From Diprion similis (taxonomy: Eukaryota; Arthropoda; Insecta; Hymenoptera; Diprionidae), in assembly GCF_021155765.1 (NCBI RefSeq), contig NC_060113.1:470501-534500 (forward strand): DNA of 64,000 nt. The letters run 5' to 3'. The position numbers and the translations under genes are program-made. The notes under the pieces are model-generated. The model was not told where the DNA came from. It ran no database searches and saw only the letters and a program-made list of their open reading frames with translations. Below, piece after piece: positions 11,909 to 24,309 of this stretch. Position 1 is the first letter of the stretch. The number at the start of each line of letters is the position of its first letter.

Positions 11909-13778
11909 AGAGCCCGTATAATAGCCAGCTGCCCTCATGTAAAACCAAATTTCCTGAGGCATGCGAGCTGCACATCTGCCACACGCCCTGTAGAATATCT
12001 GTATACATAGTTGCGTGTATGTGTTAGGTCTATAACGTAGGTATAGTGAATACTAGACCAGTAAACCACACGCCCTCTTGACGATAGACCTGATGCAGGC
12101 GGCGGAAGACACGAGCTGTTAATTAAAGCAACGTATGGCCGAGAGCGGAAGTTGCGCAGAGCGAAACTCTAAACTTGGTCAATTGTAGGATTCTTGAGTC
12201 GTGAGAATAGCGCAAAAATCACGGGCTGCCTGTCTGTAACTAACTACTTAAGGCTCGTCCCGCAGTTGTGTGCGTCGGGTGTATAATAACCTCCTCACTG
12301 ACGGACTCGAGTGAAAGGTGACTAACCCGTAAACTTCGTATATACCTGCCTGTGTCTCTCACAATCAGGTGGGTATATGTACGCGGGAAACGCGAGGCGC
12401 CTGTCGAGTAGCATCTCTCCGACAAGGGAAGTTGGAAGGACATGCACTTATCTGTGCCGATCCATATTACTTTTACCCACATAACTTGAATTATTAACAG
12501 TTTTATGGATGTTAAAACAATAAAGTCAAAGGTCAAAGATATTTTGTGGTTATTGTGTGTGCAAAGTTCAGAATGATTCAATGACAGGAAATTTGTCTGT
12601 TATGCATCTGAGGGTTTAAAGGGAAATTGTTGTATTTCAGTTGGCCGTTATTCGTCAAATATTATAGCTCGAGCGTTCATAGTGTTCGTGAAAAACTGAA
12701 ATAACGAATGACGCATGAAGGTCACTCCATAGTTTGGTTTGGTCACTTTCGAACCGCGTCCGTTAGAAGTCAGGAAATCGAAGACCGTTTATTTCGAAGG
12801 CGTCCGGCTCGAACAGGTTTTCATATAGAACCGCGCCTACTATCGTTTTCAGGAACGATACGAATTTTGAAAAGCGAAGAAGAAAATGAGCGTCAATCAA
12901 TTAACCAAAACGATAATAACGTACGTGTTGTACGATAGCGTTACACGGCGTGGGCTGAACCTTTAATACGTATAAATAAATGTTACACCAGCGAAGGGCC
13001 AACCACCTCGACGCGCCACTGCACGTCTGGTAGATCCGTAGATCCATACTTCCGGTAGCATTTCCTGTGTAACACTGTAAGAAGTTAAAAATGTGAATAA
13101 TAATAATAATTTTGGTTCACCGAATTAAGAGACTATACATTATCTGACCACGATCTCTGCCATCTATAGACTTTACGTAACTCGATTGTGTATTATACCT
13201 ATATACCGAAATAAAATCAATCCCCTTCCCCGACCGAATAAAGGAGATTTTTACTATTAACCATTATTATTAAAATTTATTTATGTATTCCAAGCTTCGC
13301 TATTAGAAACATAGTCGGATCACTATACAATATGTATATTGCATGCAGGGTGCATTATACATCTTGCTAGACGATACCTGGAATGGGGCATTGATGTAAC
13401 AAAGTCTTCTAGAAAGTTCAATTTCGTTTAAAACAACGATTCGTCTGCTTTGCCAGTTAGATTCAATCCAATTGTTATGTTGCTAGTTTGCACTTTAGAA
13501 CAGAAATATTATGAAAGTTCTGCTGCTGCTTGGCATCCGCAAATTCTGAAAACTTATCAATTTACTTTCCGCTCGCTGAGCAACAATAATTTCATCAACG
13601 ATGAGGGTACAACACAGAGTTCAAGTATTAAAGTAAAAGCTCCGTACGATCTTCCTCGCGTGCGGATCACGAACGAGATCACGAGTCCAACGAAGCACAT
13701 GCGTGCCTGTCTTAGCGTGAATCCTATGTAAAGAATAGCATGCTTCCCGTGCCGAAGATGTTACATAGGCACACATGA

Positions 13779-13781
<3 letters not shown>

Positions 13782-13835
<54 letters not shown>
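13782..13835. repeat. TG dinucleotide microsatellite, about 54 bp
   Basis: Perfect GT/TG repeat in intergenic DNA. Confidence 0.97.
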
Positions 13836-13838
<3 letters not shown>

Positions 13839-16459
13839 ACAGCGAAGTGAAAGGATCGACGGTACGCGTTCATCCCACGTCTCCGGTCTCGTGTTTCGGA
13901 CTATCTATTACACAGTATGGCGTATACCAATGAATTGTATGTTATATGTATGAGGATAGTTTCTGAACCCTATAACATTGAGACCAGATGCATTATATTC
14001 ATAAACGTGCATGTATGTCTCGCCTTGCTCATCCCACCGCGGCAAATGTATATACCTACGTACAAGTTACGTTTTCAAATTGTACATAGTAAGGTAGGTA
14101 GAATAAAATGCATTCAAAGAATGCAATTACCTGCAATTCATGTCAAATATTAAAAAATTGTTCATTCTATTTCTTGTACGAATCAGAACCGATTTTATGT
14201 AGGTACACGTAACTTATTGTTAGCCTTGTGAATACACAATCGTCAATTATAAGCCCCCGATGTATTTCAAGTGTGTAGGCCACGTGTTTTCTATTCTAGG
14301 TAGAAGAGTTCATCGACTGAAGGTATGCGTCAAATTTACGATAAACAACGATATAATTATACTATAATGCCAAGTTAAAGGTACAAGGGTGTAAGTATGA
14401 TTAGCCGCAAACGATCGTCACCGGCTGTTCTGACAGCTGTCGTCCTCCGAATATGCGTTTTTCCATTATTCAAGAATCGTTTTCGTATTTAGCCCTGATG
14501 CAGATAGGCATAGGTGAGTCGGTGTGCCCAAGTGAATCATTGCGAAATTATACTATCTCGAATTGATCTTACGCCATCGAGTACATTGTGCAATTTAATT
14601 AAACACAACCATTTGCCATTAATGCCGAAATGTAATTATTACAAACGGTCTATAAGCTATAAACATTCCAAGGATATCACTATAAGTATATTGAAACAAT
14701 TTTACATAACTATTTATTACGATTCACGACGGTGATGAAAAAAAAAATTGATGCAATCATAGAAGAGTTTCAAAAATCTTCGATTCTGCATTATTATTCT
14801 AGTGTCCTAGATCAAGCATCCCAGCACATTTTCGCAACGTCTTGAAATTTTTACGACTGAATTTTCCAGGTTTCATTATCCATGCCTGATGATTCTGGGA
14901 TATGACTTTAATCCGGAGTAATAAACGATACGTGATGTTGTATTTGTTGTATGGCTGAATCGATCACAATTAACTACCCGCCGGCCATGAACATCAACGC
15001 GTAATATTGTTGTCGCGTTTTGCTCTGTTCTCCAGAACTGAATAATCAGCCCATACGTATTATGTTTTAAATTTAAACAAAACGTCTTTGTAAACTCACC
15101 GTGTGAAAAACCCGGTCAACATCGTTGCAAGTATTGGTGTAAGCAAGATATTGCAATAAACCTCCACATGGGAAGAAATTGACGAATTTAGAGTCTGCGG
15201 CTATACTGTATCAGGTCACAACGCCTCGGATTCACTCGTGACGTCTTTACTGGATATGCAAAAACGTAGTACCACCGGCATTTCAATCTAGAGATTGAAT
15301 GAAAACCGAGAAACGAATGGTCTTTTTCGTATAAGAATATGCGTCGAAAATCATCTCATTGACTATTTTTAGCATCATTAAAATTGCAATCATCACGCGG
15401 AATACCGTTGAGCTTCATCACTTGAAAAAAATTTAGCAAAATAATAAAATTTGTACAAGTTTATAGGAGAAACGCGTGTTGCACGGTAGTATGGCCGGAG
15501 ATCGACTGGCTGCGTGACTTTGGTCTCTCACATATACGGATACATCCTGGATAGACAGTGCAACAGCTGTCGTGTACTTGCAGGTGAAGTCGTGTGTGCG
15601 CTTATACGTACACCTATACGAGTATAGAGTCTGGGTACCCAGAGAGACGTCGTCAACACCGATGCCGCATTTATACACATACATGTAGATTGGTTGGTTC
15701 GTTCATATAGTTATAACGCAGGTGGCGAACAGGTGAACGTGGCGGAACACAGGAAGTTTCAGAGACAGAGACAGAGACAAAGGGGACGGTGGAACAAGAG
15801 GGAACCACGCTCTTTCAGAGAAGTGGATGTTCAGTAGGGACTTGCTTCGGGTTTAAGAATTAGTCCCTGCACTACCTGCTGCCACCTTATTACCTCTATC
15901 ATTATAATTATAACATCAGAATTGTACTCCAATCCTGCGAAGCAGGTATGTACTTATAATATCAGGTGCATTACCGTTCCTTCGACGCTGCAATTTCATT
16001 CTACTGCAGTACAATTTATACTCGGGGGACATGTGTTACGCACATCCTGTAATACACTTGACTTTGGATGATATTTATTCGTACTTGGTATACGAATGTA
16101 GAAGGTTTTACAAGCATAATTAGAACGTTTCGGTTTCCCATTGATGTAATTTTATTTGATAGACGACAAAACGTCGTCGTGGGATTCCTCCAAGGCATGA
16201 AGGATGCGTGAATCTATAGTCTTGTTATAAACTATGCAACGCATTTTTCGAATCGATCTAGGGTCGTTGGACATGAAAATGGGGAAAAAATATTTAATCA
16301 AATGACTCGCGTATTTTCAACGCAGCTATGTTCGTTTATTACATATAATACGGTTAACCTGAAATTAGTGAAAATTTAAGTAAACTTTGTATGAGTCAAG
16401 TAAAAATATTGAATGACTTTCGATGATAGTAATGTAGATCGAAGAATCAATTTAATGGA

Positions 16460-18446
16460 ATGAAAAAACGGGAGAGTTTTGGAATGAGTTCTTCGGCAAG
16501 AATGGGTGACCCGAGATACAGTTCTGCGAAATGTATCAACCACGAAACGATGAATGGCGATTTGCTAAACGTAGATGACGTAACACTAGCCAATGTGGCC
16601 GGGATCGTAGCTAATTTGAACGAGAAAATACATCTCCTGCGAAAAGAAGTTCTGGAACTAAGAGATTTTGGTTCAATTTCGTTAATTCCTCGTCCATCAG
16701 TGCTGATTGGAAACAACAGCCCGTTGGGGTAATCATTGTCAACATATTAAACAGTGGAGGAGACATATTAAGGCTATGCTCGAAGAAGAGATCGAGGAAT
16801 GATTGATAAGAGTTATATAATGATGATTATACAGATTGCCGCTGCCGAAGAAGAAACGAAACGCAAGAAACCTGGGACGTAAATGTATTAAGAAAATTTC
16901 GTCCCTATCTATTTTCGAGAGGAGATCCCAGGAAACAGACAAGAGTTTTCCAGTAAAATTCGAAACTCGAACTGAATACGAACGCGTTTACGTTGCCGGT
17001 GTTCAGAACAGGTCGAGATCAGCGAGCCCATTCAGAGTAGAAAATGAAGAATCCAAGAGCAAAAAACGACGTCCGGTCGTAGCTGCCGGCGAAGCAATAC
17101 CGGAAAATGGTAAGCTCGTTCGCCGGAACGCAAAGAGCAGAAGAACCGCTGTGGCGAAGACTGCAATTATTAAACGGAGGCAAAAACGGGCGTTGAAAAT
17201 AACTGAATATGATAAGAAGTGCGATACGAGCGTGAGCAATGTAAGGATAAACACTTTGGAAAATTGTTTACTTAACGAGAATTCAAGCGCTGGAAAAGGG
17301 GAGGAAAGAAAAACGCGTCCACGTAAGGGGAGACAGTCTATGCAGACGGAGCAAATTACAAAGCCGAGTAAACGCTTGAAAATGAAATGTTACACGAAAC
17401 GTGTTAGAAAACGTATATCTCGGGGCGTTCAAACTCTGCCAAAGAAAAAATTCTCCAATCGCATACGGAGCGAGATAATTAGTCTATTCAAATGGCGATC
17501 CAAAGAGATTCAACAAAGTAGAAGACTTTCGGGTAGTAGTGAAAAAGATAGTAATTCGGGGAAAAATAATGCCGAGGTAAAAGTTCCGGACACACCGCGT
17601 GGTGAAATTACTAATTCTGTCACGTATTATTATGAGGAACTGAGGAAAAAGCCATACCCGGCGACTGAGAAATATTCGACGAAGAAAAATTATAATCCAA
17701 AATACGATTTCAATATTAATGGAACGAATGTCGACGTTAGCCGTATGGGGAAAAGGATGACAGAAAACAATGATAAAGTGTTTCAAGAATTGGAAAAGTC
17801 AAGTGCAGTGGATTTGCCAAAGAAACGAACGAAAGGTGAAAAAAAGCGTGGCGTAACTGCAAAAAACGCGGGAAAAGCAATATACGTGAACAAGAGAAGC
17901 CCGTTAAGACCAGACGAGGACGACTACGATCGTAAAAGCAATACTTCAAAAACACGTAAATCAATCAAGTACAGAAATAATTTAGTGGGTAAATCCGAAG
18001 CGACTAAAGATAGTGAAAAGTCAATAGAAATATTCAATAATGAGCACGGAGACGATTTGAAACAGGAAGGAGTGAATGCGTATAATGAATCGAACGTAGG
18101 CGCAGACGAGAGAACGGCGACGAGCAAGGAATCTGAAGTTTCAAATGGAAAGAGAAATCGGTTAAATTTTAAATTGTTTACCAATAGCGTGCGAAGATCT
18201 TTGACCAAAAAGCGGATATCCGGCAAAGGATATACCGAGAAACACGGAGAAGATCAGCGCAACAAACCGGTCAGCGAACAGTTAGACAAGAGGAAAAGCG
18301 ACATTGTTGACGTAAAAAAGCACCTTGACGCCTGCATAGAGGATCTGAATGACATTATTTTCAATTTATCGACACTATTCTGGGAAATACACGCTCCGGA
18401 AGGTCCAGCCGGTGAAGGAAACGGACGATTTTTAAGAAAAGGCTGA
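16460..18446 (+). CDS. Unrecognised very basic protein, 626 residues, two exons
   Basis: I join exons 16460-16728 and 16835-18446. The 106 bp intron starts GTAATC and ends ACAG, and the split Gly codon restores one frame of 627 codons. The first exon encodes a helical heptad-like stretch (VAGIVANLNEKIHLLRKEV, residues about 47-65). After the junction comes PLPKKKRN, and the rest is rich in Lys, Arg, Ser and Asn with several bipartite nuclear-localisation-like clusters. The C-terminus is different: a short amphipathic, aromatic segment (DLNDIIFNLSTLFWEIHAPE) followed by a Gly-rich basic tail. I see no known domain, signal peptide or membrane span. A single long frame of 1.6 kb without stops in AT-rich DNA argues strongly for a real gene. 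A nuclear role is inferred from composition only. Confidence 0.75.
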
Positions 18447-19593
18447 TTTCGTATTCATTATTAAAGACTCGACAGAAATTCATCACAAACTTGTAATAGT
18501 GGGAATAGTTATTCACAACTATACGTGTATTAAACGGGAAGTCGACACTCCCACTGAAATTTACGTTGTTTTTTTACCGTGCTGTATCGAGGAGAGTCAA
18601 TTAATTGCTCTCGTGCAGCCTTTTCCATTTGACTGATTCGACTCATGGTCAGCTGACACCGACGTAAAATGATCTAATTCGTCATATTTAACGGAACGTT
18701 TTAATGAAATTACTTTAGAAAGCTCTCTTTAATGATTGCGTGCGACCCCTTCATGTAATAATTTTCCCTAATAAAGTAGTATTTAATCGAGTCAAAATCA
18801 TTGCCTCCTTTCGTTGGAACTGAACGAATTAAACGCACCCGTACAGATCACGAAAATTATAGGCTTCAAATTTATTACCAATCGTATTACACTCCCCCAC
18901 TACATATCAGACTAATCAGATTTTAGATTTGTGTGGAAATCTCCCAATGCTATTGCGGTATTTTGAACATACATGCAAATATGCGCGTAAATAGATATCA
19001 CATCACTAGACCAACGACTGTTAAGTCTTAGAAGTTGAAAATGGTCTTTTCTGTACTGCGCGCAGGGGGGCTGGCAAAACAAATCTGATATTACGCGACC
19101 CTAACCTCAATTTCTTTCTTCGTAAAAAACCGCGTAACGTACTCTTGTTATGTAAAGAATCGTGCGCAAATAGGGGGCAACGGTTTTTCCTTCGGCTCAC
19201 CTACGACTCATATTGCAAACTTACGCTCGGCGCGAATAGACCCGAGTTTGCCAGCGTGTTACACATTATACCATTTAAAAAAACATTAATTATTATAATT
19301 ATTATTTGAAAAAAATACGAGAGATTGCGGAGAGAATGCCATCTCTGGATCACTCTAGAAACTACCCAGGATAGCTCTAGACGATTGCTTGCTGTAGCTC
19401 GTAAATAACGTCGAAACCATTGCATTTACTTACATGAAAAGCCCAACGAATAATGCGCATGTGCTATGGCTTCTGTATTCCGCTCGGCCTTTACTCCCAC
19501 TCCCAATATTTATGCTCTGTGCGTGTCCAGTATTCTTAACTTACATGCTTATTTCAGTGAGCGCAGCGACGTGGAAAATAGATATAGCGAGCA
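18447..19593. other. Spacer between the basic-protein gene and RUSF1
   Basis: This presumably holds the 3' UTR of the upstream gene (AATAAA at about 18768) and the RUSF1 promoter. No further gene is seen. Confidence 0.5.
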
Positions 19594-22053
19594 ATGCAGC
19601 GCGAAATATTATTCAAGGAGACATATGGTGACAGCGGGAGGGAGATCATTTTTGTAAACTCCACAGGTGAATTTAGCCAAGCTAACATGTTTTACAGCGT
19701 ACTGCCGATTTCCTATTTCTGCTAACCTAAATAATTCTTTGTAATACTAGATGATCTAACAATAACTAAAGTGGAGCCGCACTTGCAATCAAAATCAAAA
19801 ACTTACGGAAGATTGATCTTGACGTTTTTCAAGGAGGTCTTCTTACCCGCGGGATACCCGGATAGTGTACATTCGGATTACGTTCCATATCAAATATGGG
19901 ACACTGTTCAGGTGCTTGTTTACTACACTTGCAAAATTTTTATCTGCCGAAAAGAATGGCAATAGTGTTGAAAAATGAGTGAAAAAAAGCTTTTTACTGG
20001 ATTTGGTAGAGTAAAGAAATTCAAGACATGTATAGCTTCTGTGACATTAGGCAAGTCTATTATACTTTCATTCCAGGCATTCGCTAGCACTATAATGGGA
20101 ACTCTGACTACTCACTCAATTATGCAAGGGGTAGGTGTCGGGAATTCTTCGGCTAGCGCATTGGCTGCAGCAATAACTTGGATTTTGAAAGACGGCACTG
20201 GGATGGTTGGTCGGATTGTATTTGCCTGGTGGAACGGGTAATCGGATTATAATTGTACTTGAAATAGCTACGATAATATTGTATCAAACTCCAATATATA
20301 GCCTCTCCTAACATATTTTTTTTTCAGACACGGGCTCGACGCACAATGCAAAAAATGGCGCTTGTGCGCAGACATTCTCAACGATTGTGCGATGGGCATA
20401 GAACTGACTCTTCCTTATCTTTCAAACTATTCCTTAATGATTTTATGCATTTCTACAGCGTTGAAATCTGTCGTTGGTGTCGCTGGCTCGGCAACTAGAG
20501 CCGCGTTGACCCAACATCAGGTATTTAAGTAGTAAAACTACTTCAACATTGCAAAGCAAAACTCCGATTATGACTTACTGATTTTTATTGATTAGACGAA
20601 TTTTCCGTTTGGTAACCCGGTGAGTTCTTCTTTGCAGGCTTTACAAAACAATTTGGCTGATGTTTCAGCCAAAGACGGAAGTCAGGAAACATTTGTTAAT
20701 TTAATCGCGTCGTTTGTGGGGATTTTGATACTATCTAACATTGGTGACGGGAGGTGAGTTATGAAACACGTCGAGACATTTGTTTTAACAATAAATTGGT
20801 GTTGTAAAAGTTTCCATTCCTAACCAACACAGAAGACATGCTAAATCCATACCAAGTTGGTATGTACAGCTTTCATAATGGGCTATAATTCCTAGCCAGT
20901 TTCATTAGACGCATGTACATACTTCCTTGATATCGTTATGTTAGAAAAATGAAAAGTAACAGCTCAAGATGATCCACATACAGATATGTAATGGAATTAT
21001 TTGTATTGCTGGCGACAGTGCATATGTACGCCAATTACCGTGCAGTGAAAGCACTACGTTTGAACTCGCTAAATGAGGATCGCCTGGCATTGATATTGAG
21101 GAGCTTCCTCACCACTCAAAGTATACCCAACCCCATTGAAGTTAATCGATCCGAATCTGTAGTACTTGGTCGAAATGTGTGTAGGTATTAACATTATTCA
21201 TATTGTAGATTTTTCGTATGAGAATTCAGTGTGAATCCAACCCTCATTTTTCTTTTCGTTTATTCTTATTCCAGCAAAAGATATGTTTGGCTTTGGTGTC
21301 AAAATCGGCGTCTCGTTAGAAAGTGTTTTTCAAAATGATGCGATCAAGCCTGATGAAGTCCGGCTTCTATCAAATCTTTTTCAAAATCGAAAGTACCTTA
21401 TTGTGATGGACGTAAAGCGAAAAACTATTTTCATTCCTATCGCAAGAAATGCAGCACCCTCTGACTTGCTGCAAGCTTATTTTCACGCATGTCTATGCAG
21501 TCTTGTTATTTGTATGACCCTCAGATGGCCGATTGTAAGTCTACTTCTTAAAAATCGAATTTCTTTCTAATGATTGCACGAAACTGATTTTAATAATTAT
21601 AGGACATCTTACTGAAAGGGAGATCGCATGCACCCTCCTATCCTCTGATGCGGTTGTACATCCTGAGTAAAAAGTATCCATCTCTCAGTAATAGAACGCT
21701 TTCGAGCATTCCAGGGGAAATAATTTTGGCCACAAACGATATTATCACCAAGGAGTTTCGACTTTTTGAAGAGGCACTAAAACAAAGTGGTGTGTTGAAT
21801 ATTAGTACCATTAGTTCTTTATCTAACTATTTGAAATTACACTTAACTCAAATGTGATTAACAATCGAGATATGCATTCACCTTCGTGTTAATTTTTGTG
21901 TTTCCTTAAGTCTGGCTGACAGAGGTAAACTTGCTACCTGTGGGACAATGGCGAGGTATTTGGAACCACCACGAAGATAAAGACCCAAAGTCGAAAAATT
22001 CTAAACTCTCAGGACTTACAAATTATGAAGAAGTACAGAATGCAAATGAATAG
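19594..22053 (+). CDS. RUSF1: RUS family member 1 (DUF647, root UVB-sensitive family)
   Basis: Conserved eukaryotic membrane-associated protein of the RUS (DUF647) family; its molecular activity is not settled. Nine exons: 19594-19666, 19751-19911, 20077-20237, 20328-20520, 20638-20753, 20984-21180, 21275-21534, 21603-21789 and 21911-22053, giving 496 residues in one frame (human is about 468). Family hallmarks are visible: FLPAGYPDSV, YQIWDTVQAFAS, TWILKDGTGMVGRIVFAWW, KKWRLCADILND, GSATRAALTQHQ, LADVSAKDGSQET and YANYRAVKAL. Several hydrophobic stretches fit membrane association. I chose the ATG in GCAATGCAG because it gives the family-like N-terminus (KETYGDSG) and the right phase into exon 2. 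The exon 6 donor (T before GTAGGT) is the least certain junction. The gene is convergent with RWDD4. Confidence 0.92.
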
Positions 22054-22306
22054 TTCAAAAATAATTGTACTGAACCACGTTAACCCCAATGTACTTCAAT
22101 GTTACTAAAAACGCACCATCGTACGAGTACATGTTATATTGTAACATCAACTGTATTGTATTGTACCGACTAATTAAAAGTTTTCAATACAATATTGTTG
22201 ATCATTCTCACATGCTTTGAACAATCCAGTTTTGTTGTTTTCTATATGCATTGCACTCTTATTTTGATCAGTTAATAGATGATAATTATTTTTGCAAATT
22301 TATGAA

Positions 22307-22351
22307 AACACGTTTCAAGAACAAGTATTTTGTTCATTCTTGAAACGTGTT
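22307..22351. repeat. Perfect 15 bp hairpin between convergent gene ends
   Basis: The arms AACACGTTTCAAGAA (22307-22321) and TTCTTGAAACGTGTT (22337-22351) are perfect complements around a 15-base loop, which itself can extend pairing (GAACAA with TTGTTC). It lies in the 370 bp between the RUSF1 and RWDD4 stop codons. It could be a 3'-end or transcription-termination structure or a tiny MITE remnant. Confidence 0.75.
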
Positions 22352-22420
22352 CATGGCTGGAAATTTATAAAAATATAGTCGGTCAGAAAATTTAGCTATA
22401 CAAATGACTGAGAGTATGTG

Positions 22421-23381
<961 letters not shown>

Positions 23382-23448
23382 TTCAAAATTTAAGCACCAA
23401 ATATAATCTTAACAGACTAGAATTCTCATCAAAACGTCAGTTGGAAGG

Positions 23449-23467
23449 TTAAGTTAGGTTAGGTTAG
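23449..23467. repeat. Short interstitial TTAGG-type repeat
   Basis: Two perfect TTAGG units plus degenerate flanking units, the insect telomere motif, about 70 bp upstream of the RWDD4 start codon. It is too short to be telomeric. Confidence 0.7.
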
Positions 23468-23916
23468 ACTACCACCATGAAGAAGCGATTAAGACGATAT
23501 ATTTTCGTGAAACTATCAGATATCGGTCTCCGACTACGTCCCAATGAGGGCGCAATAGGCACGAGTGGGCACAAGGTTAATCGGGAGTAATCGGGACGAC
23601 GGGAAGGGGTTTCAAGCTACTGTGTACGGCTCCAGCGGCATCGGTAATACTCCGAGATACACGGCTCGACGCGACTAACCACACTAACTATCGCCAACAC
23701 ATGTATACATATGACTGAAGCTTCTTATTTTTCCGTATGATGTACGGTTCCCCAACGAGGATGTGCCAAACTGAAGTTTCGTGCATAGTTTCTACCTTCT
23801 ACCAAAGGTTTCTACATAGGCATAGAGCATGGACTACTCGTCTTGGCAGGAAATATTGGAAAATATGCCCTCCGCCATTGGTAGATCGCAGTAGTCTGTA
23901 TGGGTGCATTTTATTT

Positions 23917-24029
23917 GCCACCTTTCGAAAACGAAAGATATGAAAGAAGCTGCCGAAAGGCTGATTTTTTAACATTTAATATTGACCAATCATATGAGTC
24001 TTTCAGTTCTGTATTTTTCGAAAGGTGGC
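23917..24029. repeat. Inverted repeat with 15 bp perfect arms
   Basis: GCCACCTTTCGAAAA (23917-23931) is perfectly complemented by TTTTCGAAAGGTGGC (24015-24029). Partial similarity between the arms continues inward (GAAAG clusters). The 83-base spacer and terminal arms suggest a very small MITE. Confidence 0.65.
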
Positions 24030-24309
24030 GTCCTCGTGCAATTTGTGCTTCCTTCAATGCCGCCAAATTCAAACTCGAATGGCTAAAACATTTTTGAAAA
24101 TAAGTGTTGACTGAATGTTCTTCATACAATGCAATAAACAAACACACAAGTGAATTTCAAATTCAGTAGGTCAGTACCAAATGGACGTACGTATAATACA
24201 ACATGTGAATTTCTACATAGCTACCCATAGGGTACATCTTTTCATTATACTCGTACTTTATTGGAATAATCTTAAATGAAGCTCTCTGGCTCGTGTCAAG
24301 AGCGTTTAA

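Larger units (their letters stand above)
9183..16459. other. Gene-poor spacer of about 7.3 kb
   Basis: No open frame on either strand here has recognisable domains or a splice pattern I could extend. The longest frames (12240-12581 minus, 11697-12008 minus, 13450-13731 plus, 12708-12938 plus) look like chance frames. A TG microsatellite (13782-13835) and a GC-rich hairpin (11876-11908) are the only structured items I could support. Unrecognised noncoding transcripts cannot be excluded. Confidence 0.5.
23382..24309. other. Spacer with TTAGG repeats and an inverted repeat
   Basis: Contains the RWDD4 upstream region and the 3' flank of the ionotropic receptor gene. No credible coding exon was found. 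Two structured items are listed separately. Confidence 0.5.

Noticed and set aside
11697-12008. 103-codon minus-strand open frame over the GC-rich hairpin
   Set aside because: Composition is not protein-like and it straddles a perfect inverted repeat; treated as chance.
12708-12938. 76-codon plus-strand open frame
   Set aside because: No family match that I know and no supporting promoter or splice context.
13450-13731. 93-codon plus-strand open frame
   Set aside because: No recognisable domain, no neighbouring exon in phase, and length within chance expectation for this spacer.
17003-18226. Minus-strand open frames across the basic-protein gene
   Set aside because: Hydrophobic antisense of Lys-rich codons; no splice or domain support.
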